Shown here piece by piece: positions 38,345-46,263 of a stretch of 64,000 bases of DNA. A program made the position numbers and the translations under genes. The notes beneath the pieces are model-generated. The model had not been told where the DNA came from and ran no database searches. It saw only the letters and a list, made by a program, of their open reading frames with translations. Position 1 is the first letter of the stretch. Each line of letters begins with the position of its first letter. This stretch comes from DATAAP01 sp041690495 (lineage in GTDB: Bacteria; Pseudomonadota; Alphaproteobacteria; CACIAM-22H2), in the NCBI GenBank assembly GCA_041690495.1, contig JAWLHE010000001.1, positions 186,001 to 250,000 of the forward strand. Reading direction: 5' to 3'.

Positions 38345-38680
38345 CTACGCCGTAACGATAACCTGGCCATCGCGCACCGCCGCCGGCAGCGGCCTGAGCG
38401 ACTGGCCCTTGCAGGGGCCGCGGACGCACAGGCCGGTGGCGATCTCGAACAGCGCACCATGGGTCGAGCACAGCAGATGCCGGCGATCGCGGGTCAGGAA
38501 CCGGTCGGGCATGAAGTCGAGCGGCGTGCCGATATGCGGGCACGCGTTTTCGTAAGCGAAGACGTGGCCGAGCCGGCGCACCACCAGCAGCTCGCGCCGT
38601 CCGTCCGGCGCCTCGATCGTGAAGCCTCTGGCGCCGGGATCGGCGATCTCGTCGAGGCGGCAGAGCGGGTAGGCGGTCAC
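38345..38680 (-). CDS. Rieske [2Fe-2S] ferredoxin-like protein
   Basis: A 111-residue single-domain Rieske protein. The cluster ligands are visible: Cys-x-His in ACPHIGTPLD and Cys-x-x-His in LCSTHGALFE. The start is GTG 38680, which overlaps the EVE-gene stop as GTGA; an earlier GTG at 38704 is possible. It probably acts as an electron-transfer partner of an oxygenase. It is co-transcribed with the EVE gene. Confidence 0.88.
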   Translation of the reverse strand: MTAYPLCRLDEIADPGARGFTIEAPDGRRELLVVRRLGHVFAYENACPHIGTPLDFMPDRFLTRDRRHLLCSTHGALFEIATGLCVRGPCKGQSLRPLPAAVRDGQVIVTA

Positions 38681-39096
38681 GGCCTGATGCCGGCCATCCC
38701 GCACAGCAGGCGCCAGTGCTCGGGCGATACCGGCTGCACCGACAGGCGGGAGAATTTCACCAGCGCCAGGTCGGCGAAGCGCTTGTCGGCCTTGATCTGC
38801 GCCAGCGTAACCGGCGTCTTCGCCGGCGCCAGTGGCACGACATCGACCATCACCCAGCGCCCGGTCTTTTCCTTGTCGGTCGGGTCGGGATAGGCCTCGC
38901 GGACGATCTCCATCGCGCCGACGATCTCCTTGCCGATGTTGGAGTGGTAGAAGAATGCGCGGTCGCCTTTCTTCATGGCGCGCAGGTTCTGCGCCGCGGC
39001 CGCATTGCGGACGCCGTCCCAGTGGCCCCGCCTTTCGCGCACCAGCCTGTTCCAGCCATAGACGTCCGGTTCCGATTTCATCAGCCAGTATTGCAT
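38677..39096 (-). CDS. EVE domain protein (YTH-like, modified-base reader fold)
   Basis: A 139-residue protein that is essentially one EVE domain: MQYWLMKSEPDVYGW, WDGVRNAAAAQNLRAMKKGDRAFFYHSN and VVPLAPAKTPVTLAQIK. EVE domains are related to YTH/ASCH/PUA folds and are proposed to bind modified nucleotides in RNA or DNA; no enzymatic activity is expected. ATG 39096 is used. This is a conserved alphaproteobacterial neighbour of gpsA and tsaD. Divergent from the PRC-barrel lipoprotein gene. Confidence 0.9.
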   Translation of the reverse strand: MQYWLMKSEPDVYGWNRLVRERRGHWDGVRNAAAAQNLRAMKKGDRAFFYHSNIGKEIVGAMEIVREAYPDPTDKEKTGRWVMVDVVPLAPAKTPVTLAQIKADKRFADLALVKFSRLSVQPVSPEHWRLLCGMAGIRP

Positions 39097-39133
39097 GTGC
39101 GCCCCCTGCCGGCCTGTCCTATGCTCGCCCTGA

Positions 39134-39580
39134 ATGCGTAACCGTTTTACCGTGATGCACCCCGTCGCGCTATCGAGCCTGGCCTTGCTGCTGGCCGCCG
39201 GCTGCGACACCGGGCGGCGCGAGGCCGCCCTGCCGCCGCCGGCCGAGGCGCCGGCGCGGCCGGGCACGATCGGCGCCATGCGCGTCGCCGACCTGATCGG
39301 GCGCGACGTCTACAACCGCGACGGTGCGCTGGTCGGGACGATCGACGACGTGGTCGTCCACCGCCGCGACCGCGTCACCGGCGCGGTGCTGACTATGGGC
39401 GGCTTTCTCGGCTTCGGCGCCGACAGGGCGGTGGTGCCGGTGCGCCAGCTCCGCCTCGACGGCAAGCGGATCGTGGCGCCGAACCTGACGCGCGCGGTGA
39501 TGGAGCGGGTCGACAATTATCATCCGCGTGACTGGGACCGTGTCGATCCCGCCCGCATCGTGGGTACGGCGGCGCGCTGA
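39134..39580 (+). CDS. PRC-barrel domain lipoprotein
   Basis: A 148-residue protein with a signal ending in a lipobox (LLLAAGCDT, Cys near residue 24) and a PRC-barrel-like domain from about 50 (MRVADLIGRDVYNRDGALVGTIDDVVV). The start could also be ATG 39155 within the signal. PRC-barrel proteins are small scaffold or stress proteins; the lipidated form would sit in the periplasm on a membrane. It ends 3 bp before the gpsA stop. Confidence 0.8.
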   Translation: MRNRFTVMHPVALSSLALLLAAGCDTGRREAALPPPAEAPARPGTIGAMRVADLIGRDVYNRDGALVGTIDDVVVHRRDRVTGAVLTMGGFLGFGADRAVVPVRQLRLDGKRIVAPNLTRAVMERVDNYHPRDWDRVDPARIVGTAAR

Positions 39581-39583
39581 GGG

Positions 39584-40591
39584 TCAGTTCTCCGACTTGA
39601 ACGGCCGCGCCAGCAGGGTGGCGATGGTCGCGTCGATGTCGGCGCCGCGATGCAGTATGGCCTCGACTGCGGCGACGATCGGCATCTCGACCGCCTTGCG
39701 GCGCGCGAGCGCCGAAATCGCCGCAGCGCTGTCCACCCCTTCGGCGATCGAGCGCTTGCCGGCCAGCGCCTCGTCCAGCGTGCGCCCCTGACCCAGTGCT
39801 ATGCCGAGACTCATATTGCGCGACTGCGGCCCGTTGCAGGTCAGCGACAGGTCGCCGAGGCCGGACAGACCCATCAGCGTTCCGCGCTGCCCGCCCAGCG
39901 CCTCGCCCAGACGCATGATCTCGGCAAGCCCGCGGGTCATCAGAGCGGCGCGCGCGTTGTCGCCCAAGCCGCGTCCGGTGACAATGCCGCAGGCGATGGC
40001 GATCACGTTCTTGACCGCGCCGCCGATCTGCGCGCCGACCGGGTCGCCGCTGAGATACGGGCGGAAGGTCGCGCTGCCCAGCGTCGCAACCAGGCGCGCG
40101 CCCATGGCGACATCGGTTGCGGCCAGGGTTATGGCGGTCGGCAGGCCGCGCGCCACCTCGGCGGCGAAAGTCGGCCCGGACAGGACCGCAAGGGGAGCAG
40201 CGCGCAGCATGTCCGCGACCAGCTCGCTCATCAGCGCGCCGGTGCCACGTTCCACGCCCTTGGCGCAGATGACGACCGGCGTCCCGGCCTTCAAATGCGC
40301 GGCGATGCCGCCCGCCACTGCGCGCAGATATTGGGCAGGAACGACAAGCAGCACCGCGTCGGCGCTCGCTGCGGCGGCAGCGGCGTCGCCGCCGGCGCGG
40401 ATGGCGTGATCGAGCGCCACGCCGGGAAGGAAGAGCGGGTTCTCATGGCGGCGATTGATCGCCTCGACGACCTCGGGCTCACGGGCGGCTATGGCGACGT
40501 CGCGGCCGGCGCGGCGCGCCACCAGCGCCAGCGCCGTTCCCCACGCGCCGGCGCCGATCACGGCGACCCGCTGAAAGGGCGCGTCGGCCAT
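39584..40591 (-). CDS. gpsA: glycerol-3-phosphate dehydrogenase [NAD(P)+]
   Basis: A 335-residue enzyme that reduces dihydroxyacetone phosphate to sn-glycerol 3-phosphate for phospholipids. It has AVIGAGAWGTALA at the N terminus, VICAKGVERGTG, LSGPTFAAEVARGLPTA and the catalytic-lysine segment AVKNVIAIACGI, then LSGLGDLSLTC. ATG 40591 is the start; the open frame runs on upstream through the next gene in another frame and is not real there. It lies 2 bp after the 2OG-oxygenase gene and follows tsaD, as usual in alphaproteobacteria except for that insertion. Confidence 0.96.
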   Translation of the reverse strand: MADAPFQRVAVIGAGAWGTALALVARRAGRDVAIAAREPEVVEAINRRHENPLFLPGVALDHAIRAGGDAAAAAASADAVLLVVPAQYLRAVAGGIAAHLKAGTPVVICAKGVERGTGALMSELVADMLRAAPLAVLSGPTFAAEVARGLPTAITLAATDVAMGARLVATLGSATFRPYLSGDPVGAQIGGAVKNVIAIACGIVTGRGLGDNARAALMTRGLAEIMRLGEALGGQRGTLMGLSGLGDLSLTCNGPQSRNMSLGIALGQGRTLDEALAGKRSIAEGVDSAAAISALARRKAVEMPIVAAVEAILHRGADIDATIATLLARPFKSEN

Positions 40592-40593
40592 GG

Positions 40594-41259
40594 TCACAGG
40601 CTGAGATTGAAGGCGATCGAGATTCGCATGCGATTGCCGCGATAGGGGCGGACGGCGTGCGAGAGCCAGGCCGGAAACAGCACCATCAGGCCGGCGCGCG
40701 GCCGGATCAGCTCGCTTGCGCCGGCCGAGCGTCCGCCCGGTGTCGCGAAGCACAGCATCGGCGCATACATCGCCGGCGCCACGCCGCGCGGGTCCTGCAT
40801 CTCGAACTCGCCGCCCAGCGACGGGTCCGCGCCTACGCCGCCGTCGTCGACATAGTAGGTGCCCGACCAGTAGCTGCCGGGGTGGGTGTGGAATTCGTTG
40901 CCGTGGCCGGCGCGGTTGACGTTGGCCCAGGCGTTGACCCGCCATTTGATGTCGACCGGCTTGCCCTGGCGGTCGGTGGTCATGCGGCTGGCAAGCGCCA
41001 CGGCGGTGCGCAGCACGGCCTCGCCGGCCTCGCCGCACCAGCCCGGAAAATCCCAGCTCGACTGCCAGCCTCCGAGATTGCTGTGCTGGACCGAGGGATG
41101 GCTCTTTTCGCGCGCCAGGATGGTCTCGGCGAGGGCGCGGTTGATCGCGCCGGCCTGGTCGAGCTCGACGACTGCGATCGGGGTCGCGAAATAGCTGCGC
41201 AGCTCGACATCGCCGGGACGGCGGGCCGGTGTCGGCGCGGAGGCGGACGGGTTCGTCAT
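40594..41259 (-). CDS. 2OG-Fe(II) oxygenase family protein
   Basis: A 221-residue protein resembling the putative 2-oxoglutarate/Fe(II) oxygenases that carry an N-terminal YFATPIAVVELD strand, the iron-site region FHTHPGSYWSGTYYVDDG (His plus a nearby acidic residue), and a distal His and Arg in LSHAVRPYRGNRMRISIAFNL. Substrate unknown; related proteins are found near glycan and protein-modification genes. Start ATG 41259. It is inserted between gpsA and tsaD. Confidence 0.83.
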   Translation of the reverse strand: MTNPSASAPTPARRPGDVELRSYFATPIAVVELDQAGAINRALAETILAREKSHPSVQHSNLGGWQSSWDFPGWCGEAGEAVLRTAVALASRMTTDRQGKPVDIKWRVNAWANVNRAGHGNEFHTHPGSYWSGTYYVDDGGVGADPSLGGEFEMQDPRGVAPAMYAPMLCFATPGGRSAGASELIRPRAGLMVLFPAWLSHAVRPYRGNRMRISIAFNLSL

Positions 41260-41302
41260 CGCGGCATTTTCCGGGGCCGGGCCGGCGCGCGCAACCACGC
41301 GC

Positions 41303-42376
41303 TCATGCCTTCACGCCGGCGCCCGGCGCGGGCGCTGCCGTCGGATCGAGCGGCCAGCGCGGGCGCGGCGCGAAATCGAGCGGATCGACCAGGCCGCGCT
41401 GCAGCCGCTCGACCCCGGCCCAGGCGATCATCGCCGCATTGTCGGTGCAAAGACGGGCGGGCGGGGCAACGAGGGTGAGGCCGTGCGCGGCGGCCAGCTT
41501 GGCCAGGCGCTCGCGCAGTGCCGCGTTTGCCGCGACGCCTCCGGCAACGACGAGGTTGCATCCGGACGGATGCCGGCGCTTGAACGCCGCGATCGCATTG
41601 GCGGTGCGGTCGGTCAGGACGTCGGCGACGGCGGCCTGGAATGACGCGGCGATGTGCGAGACGTCCTCCGGGCCGATCGCGCCCGGCGGCCATTTCTCGA
41701 CAAGCTGGCGGATCGCCGTCTTCAGCCCGGCGAAGGAGAAGTCGCAGCCCGGCCGGCCCTTGAGGGGCCGCGGCAGGGGGAAGCGCGCCGGATCGCCGGA
41801 ACGCGCGGCGCGCTCGATGGCCGGACCCCCGGGATAACCGAGGCCGAGCAGCTTGGCGCTCTTGTCGAAAGCCTCGCCCGCGGCGTCGTCGATCGTGGTG
41901 CCAAGCCGGATGTAACGACCGACGTCCTCGACGATCAGCAGCTGGCAATGCCCGCCGGAGACGAGCAGCAGCAGATAGGGAAACGCGATTCCGTGCGACA
42001 GCCGCGCGGACAGGGCGTGCCCCTCGAGATGATTGACCGCGACGAAGGGCAGATTTCGAGCCAGGGCGATCGCCTTCGCAGTCATCACGCCGACGATCAC
42101 GCCGCCGATCAGGCCGGGGCCGCCGGTGACGGCGACCGCCGACAGCGCGCCGAATCCGACGCCGGCTTCGGCGAAGGCCTTGGCGATGAGCTCGTCGAGA
42201 TGGTCGAGATGCGCGCGCGCCGCGATCTCCGGGACGATCCCGCCATAAGGCTGGTGCAGCACGATCTGGCTCAGCACCAGGTCGGCGCGGATGGTCCGCT
42301 GCTCGTCGACCACCGCGGCGGCGGTTTCGTCGCAGCTGGTCTCGATCCCGAGGACGAGGCGGGGAGAGGCGTTCAT
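41303..42376 (-). CDS. tsaD: tRNA N6-threonylcarbamoyladenosine transferase TsaD
   Basis: A 357-residue ASKHA-fold enzyme transferring threonylcarbamoyl to A37 of ANN-reading tRNAs. It has LGIETSCDETAAAVV, the metal-binding His pair in VNHLEGHALSARL, LVSGGHCQLL and VVAGGVAANAALRERL. ATG 42376 is used; the frame extends 17 codons upstream without family support. It needs TsaB/C/E, not in this window. Its divergent partner is usually hemC; here another cassette lies between. Confidence 0.96.
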   Translation of the reverse strand: MNASPRLVLGIETSCDETAAAVVDEQRTIRADLVLSQIVLHQPYGGIVPEIAARAHLDHLDELIAKAFAEAGVGFGALSAVAVTGGPGLIGGVIVGVMTAKAIALARNLPFVAVNHLEGHALSARLSHGIAFPYLLLLVSGGHCQLLIVEDVGRYIRLGTTIDDAAGEAFDKSAKLLGLGYPGGPAIERAARSGDPARFPLPRPLKGRPGCDFSFAGLKTAIRQLVEKWPPGAIGPEDVSHIAASFQAAVADVLTDRTANAIAAFKRRHPSGCNLVVAGGVAANAALRERLAKLAAAHGLTLVAPPARLCTDNAAMIAWAGVERLQRGLVDPLDFAPRPRWPLDPTAAPAPGAGVKA

Positions 42377-42516
42377 GAGGGTCGAGGCTGTATCCGGTTT
42401 GTGCCGTCGGGACAAGACGATAGGCATTTTCCCGTCATGTGACGCGCGTCACAGCGCCGCGGCCGCCGCCCCGCTTACTCTGATTGCCGTGTTGAGGGGG
42501 GAGATTGGGAGGAGAC

Positions 42517-42786
42517 ATGCTGACGACCGGGTTGTTCGTCGTTATCTATGCGCTCATCGCGAGCGTCGCCGGCTGGTTCTATTTCATGCACCAGCAATGG
42601 CCGGAGTTCTTCGAGCGCCACGGCATCGATGATCCGGCGCGCGAGCCCCTGATCCTGCATCTGACGATCGGCGCCGCGGCGGTTGGTGCCGCATGGCCCG
42701 TGGCATTGGTCTTTGTGCTTTACGCGGGCTACATGGCGTTCGTCAGGCGGGCGACCGGAGGCGCGGCGGAACGGGCCAATGTCTGA
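42517..42786 (+). CDS. small inner-membrane protein of 89 residues
   Basis: ATG 42517 follows GGGAGGAG at ideal spacing. Two hydrophobic helices (about residues 5-25 and 52-75) flank a loop (HQQWPEFFERHGIDDPAREPL). It is unrecognised and divergent from tsaD. It is the first gene of the block that separates tsaD from hemC. Confidence 0.72.
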   Translation: MLTTGLFVVIYALIASVAGWFYFMHQQWPEFFERHGIDDPAREPLILHLTIGAAAVGAAWPVALVFVLYAGYMAFVRRATGGAAERANV

Positions 42787-42933
42787 GCCGGAGCAAGAGG
42801 TTAACGCGGGGTAATCGACGGCGCGGCCGAACACGCTCCGGCACCTTTTCGAAGCGTCGAAAGCATCGCGGATCGGTATCTACAACCGCGAATTCATTTA
42901 AAAATTTACTATAATCAACCGGAGACAAACTCA

Positions 42934-42962
42934 CCGAAGGTTTATAAGATGTAAACCTTCGG
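42934..42962. repeat. perfect 11-bp inverted repeat in the leader of the TPR/barrel gene
   Basis: Arms CCGAAGGTTTA and TAAACCTTCGG around a seven-base loop (42945-42951), inside an AT-rich patch. It ends 24 bp before the GTG start of the 42987 gene. No T-run follows, so a terminator is unlikely; an operator or an mRNA leader hairpin fits better. Confidence 0.7.
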
Positions 42963-42986
42963 ACAACCGGTTCAGCGTTACCTGCA

Positions 42987-44363
42987 GTGATCAAAGGATT
43001 TGTGCGTTCTCGTCGGTTTCGGGGGGCGGCGAGCGTGATGCTCTTCGCGTGCGCCGTCGCGTTTGCATCTACGGCACAGTCCCAGACGCCACAGGTGCCG
43101 CCGCCCGACCCCGCCACGGATCCCGAGCTCGACCGGATCTTCCAGCAGATGCTGCGCGATCCCGCCAATCTCGATCTCATGTTCAAGTACGCGCAGACGG
43201 CCGTGCAGCACGGCAACTACGATGCCGCGATCGGCACGCTATCGCGCATGCTGCTGTTCAATCCGAACCTGCCGCGCGTGCGGCTGGAGCTCGGCGCGCT
43301 CTATTTCCAGATGGGCTCGTACGAGGCGGCGCGCTCCTATCTCGAACAGGCGCTCGCCGCGCCGGACATGCCGCCCGATGTGCGCGAGCGCGCCACCGCC
43401 CTGCTCGATGAAATCGACCGCCGCACCGCGCGCAACAAGTTCGCCGGCAATCTCTCCGCCGGCGTGCGCTGGCAGGAAAATGCCAATTCCGCGCCTGGCG
43501 GCGTCAACGTGCGGGCGCTCGGCCAGGACGCGACCCTGAGCAACGAATTCACCCGCCGGCCCGACTGGAATGCCTTTGCGCTTGCGTCCTTCCAGCACAT
43601 CTACAATCCACAGATCATCAGCGGCGATACGCTCGAGTCGACCGCCGTGTTCTACGGCACGCGCCAGGAGGAGCTGCACGACCTGAACGTCGCCCTTGCC
43701 GAGGTGACGAGCGGCCCGCGCTTCGTGCTGGGCAACTCCGGACCGGGCGATGCCACCCTGCGGCCGTATCTGCTTGCGAACATCGTCGCGCTGGGCGATG
43801 TGCGTTACTATCACACGTTCGGTGGCGGCATCGGGCTGACGCAGCAGTTCGGCGAGCGCGTGCTGGCCGAGGCGCTGTTCGAGCGTCGCGAGAAGCGTTT
43901 CCACGATTCGGGCCTGCGGCCCTTTGCGACGGATCAGAACGGCGACGAAAACAGCCTGTTCCTGTCGGCGCGCATCCTGACCAGCGCCGAAACCGTCGTC
44001 AGCTTCGGCGCCGGCGTCAGCGGCGACAATGCGCGCGAGGAATTCCGCGCCAACACGGAATGGCTGGGCGCGGCGACGTTCTCGTATTTCTTCGATCCGG
44101 AATTATGGGCGGCGCGGCAGCCCTGGTCGGTCAATCTGGCGGTGGCGCGGCTGCTCACGCAGTACGACGCGCCCGATCCCTTTGTCGATCCCGCCGTGAC
44201 GCGCGAGGACAAGGAGTGGCGCATCACGCTCTATAACACCGTGCCGTTGACCGATTCGCTGTCCCTGGTTGGACAGCTGCAGCGATTCGTCGTCGATTCG
44301 AACCTTCCGAATTTTCAATACAAGAATTGGGCTTTTTCAGCGGGCCTGTCGTGGCAGTTTTAG
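42987..44363 (+). CDS. TPR - outer-membrane beta-barrel protein, Slam-like (DUF560-type) secretion candidate
   Basis: A 458-residue protein: signal peptide (residues 1-32, cut near ASTAQSQ), TPR-type helices from about 45 to 140 (TAVQHGNYDAAIGTLSRML, ALYFQMGSYEAARSYLEQAL), then a beta-strand-rich half whose alternating pattern and final aromatic strand (FSAGLSWQF) are those of an outer-membrane barrel. This TPR-plus-barrel plan is that of Slam/T11SS translocators, which move cargo to the cell surface. The barrel strands are recognised by pattern only. The start is GTG 42987; no clear ribosome site is seen. The cargo-like gene follows 14 bp downstream. Confidence 0.72.
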   Translation: MIKGFVRSRRFRGAASVMLFACAVAFASTAQSQTPQVPPPDPATDPELDRIFQQMLRDPANLDLMFKYAQTAVQHGNYDAAIGTLSRMLLFNPNLPRVRLELGALYFQMGSYEAARSYLEQALAAPDMPPDVRERATALLDEIDRRTARNKFAGNLSAGVRWQENANSAPGGVNVRALGQDATLSNEFTRRPDWNAFALASFQHIYNPQIISGDTLESTAVFYGTRQEELHDLNVALAEVTSGPRFVLGNSGPGDATLRPYLLANIVALGDVRYYHTFGGGIGLTQQFGERVLAEALFERREKRFHDSGLRPFATDQNGDENSLFLSARILTSAETVVSFGAGVSGDNAREEFRANTEWLGAATFSYFFDPELWAARQPWSVNLAVARLLTQYDAPDPFVDPAVTREDKEWRITLYNTVPLTDSLSLVGQLQRFVVDSNLPNFQYKNWAFSAGLSWQF

Positions 44364-44377
44364 CAAGGGATTGTGTC

Positions 44378-46171
44378 ATGAAGAGATGGGCATTCAACGT
44401 GGCGCTCGGTCTGGCTTCGGCCGGTTCCTTCGCCTGGAGCGCGCATGCCAATGAGCCGCGCGTTGGCGTCACCGGCGCCGTCAACCCGCATGCAACGGGC
44501 GCCCCGCCCGGCGCCGCGGCACGCCAGCTCGTCGTCGGCGCCGACATCATTTTCCGCGAGCGCGTCATCACCACCGACGAAGGTCAGGCGCAGCTGCTGT
44601 TCCTCGACCAGTCCTCGCTGATGATCGGCCCGAACTCGCAGGTCGTGATCGACGAATTCGTCTACGATCCCAACACGAGCAAGGGCAACATCGTCGCTAC
44701 GCTGACACAGGGCTCCTTCCGCTATATCGGCGGCAAGCTCAGCAAACAGGGCAAGGCGACGCTCAAGACGCCGGTCGCCACGATCGGCATCCGCGGCACC
44801 GACGTGACGGTGACCTATGATGCGCCGAAGACCGAGGCGAAGGTCGTCACCACCAACGGCACTGCCGACATCCAGACGCTCACCGGTTCGGTAAAGCTCC
44901 GCACCGGCTTCGGCGCGACGGTCAGCTCGCTCGAGCTCCCGCCCGGCCCGGCGACGGCGCTGACCGCAGCACAGATCGCGGCGATCAACGCGATGTTCGA
45001 AGGCCAGCCCGGAAAGAACGCCGGCGCCTCCGATCCGCCGACCGACGACGACGTGGCGAAGTCGGAGCTGAGCTCGACCGTCGAGGCGAAGGGACTTTCG
45101 TTGCTCGAGCCCGCCGCCGGCGGCGACGCGCTGCGCAGCGCGCAGAACATCACCCTGCCGCCAGTGCTGCCGCCGCCGCGTCCGGAGGAGAGCGGCATCC
45201 TGCCCACCGGAAATCAGGCCGGCAATCCCGGGAACAATCCCGGAAGCAGTCCCGGCAATCCGCCGCCGGTCGGGCCGCGCACCGAGCAGGTGATGAACGG
45301 CTATGTCGCCGGGTTCGGCAACCGCACCACCGAGCAGACCTCGTACAGCGACATCCTCACCAACGACGATCCGATTTCGGTCGAGATCCGCACGGTTCCC
45401 GATGGCGACGGCATAGGCCGCGTCTATGCCAAGTTCGGCTTCCGCGGCGTGGATCAGGAGAGCCTGAACGCCGCCAGCGTCGAGATGGGCGACGCGGCCG
45501 GCAGCGGACCGGCGACCAAGTCGGTGTTCGTCGATGATGCGAACTTCTACGCGTTCCAGAATTCGGTCGCTGGGCAAGGGAAGGCGGAGATCAACGGTTC
45601 TCCGGCCGGCGCCAACGCGGTCATGGTCACCATTCCTGCCAGCAGCCAGCTGGGCGAAGAGATCGCGGGCTTTCCGAACGGCGCGCTCTGCGAGTGCGAA
45701 TTCGTGAAGTGGGGCCTGTGGGTCGCAGTGCTCGACTCCGCCGAGGACATGCTGATCGTGCCGACCGGGCTGTGGGTCGCGGGCAAGCTGCCCAGCGTCA
45801 GCGATCCCTCGCCGCAGGGCAGCGCGACGTTCAGCGGCACCGCCGTCGGAATGGTCCAGGACATGCAATCCAACCGCTTCGCCACCGGCGCCTTCACCAA
45901 CAATTACAATTTCAGCCAGCGCACCGGACACGTCACCATCTCGAACTTCGACGGCAACAAGACGTTCAGCGGCAGCGTCGGCGCCGGCAGCGACTGGCGC
46001 AACTACAGCGGCTCGCTGTCGGGTTCGGGCCTCACCGGGGGCGTCAACGGCTCGTTCTACGGCAACCGCACGCCGTCTGGCCAGATCCAGATGCCGAAAG
46101 AGACGGCCGGCAACTTCCACGTGACCGGCGGCGGCTACGCCGCGTCCGGCGTCTTCATCGGCAAGAGGTGA
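44378..46171 (+). CDS. FecR domain - TbpB-like barrel exported protein
   Basis: A 597-residue protein. A Sec signal peptide (cut after AHA, residue 21) has no lipobox cysteine. Residues about 45-170 form a FecR domain (GQAQLLFLDQSSLMIGPNSQVVIDEFVY, then TPVATIGIRGTDVTV). A proline-rich linker follows near 265-315. The last 110 residues (GSATFSGTAVG to SGVFIGKR) resemble the C-terminal beta-barrel of transferrin-binding-protein-B-like lipoproteins, the usual Slam cargo module. Fusion of FecR to such a barrel is unusual. The gene follows the TPR/barrel protein and is presumably its secreted partner; ligand unknown. Start ATG 44378. Confidence 0.75.
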   Translation: MKRWAFNVALGLASAGSFAWSAHANEPRVGVTGAVNPHATGAPPGAAARQLVVGADIIFRERVITTDEGQAQLLFLDQSSLMIGPNSQVVIDEFVYDPNTSKGNIVATLTQGSFRYIGGKLSKQGKATLKTPVATIGIRGTDVTVTYDAPKTEAKVVTTNGTADIQTLTGSVKLRTGFGATVSSLELPPGPATALTAAQIAAINAMFEGQPGKNAGASDPPTDDDVAKSELSSTVEAKGLSLLEPAAGGDALRSAQNITLPPVLPPPRPEESGILPTGNQAGNPGNNPGSSPGNPPPVGPRTEQVMNGYVAGFGNRTTEQTSYSDILTNDDPISVEIRTVPDGDGIGRVYAKFGFRGVDQESLNAASVEMGDAAGSGPATKSVFVDDANFYAFQNSVAGQGKAEINGSPAGANAVMVTIPASSQLGEEIAGFPNGALCECEFVKWGLWVAVLDSAEDMLIVPTGLWVAGKLPSVSDPSPQGSATFSGTAVGMVQDMQSNRFATGAFTNNYNFSQRTGHVTISNFDGNKTFSGSVGAGSDWRNYSGSLSGSGLTGGVNGSFYGNRTPSGQIQMPKETAGNFHVTGGGYAASGVFIGKR

Positions 46172-46263
46172 CCGGGCCGAGGGGCCGGCGCCTCGCGCCG
46201 GCCCGTCCCCCGGCGCCAAACAGCCGCATGCAGGCGCGGCGCTAACCTGCTAGACAAGGGCGC

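Noticed and set aside
39584..41038. 484-codon minus-strand frame that includes gpsA
   Set aside because: The part beyond 40591 is a frame-shifted reading of the 2OG-oxygenase gene.
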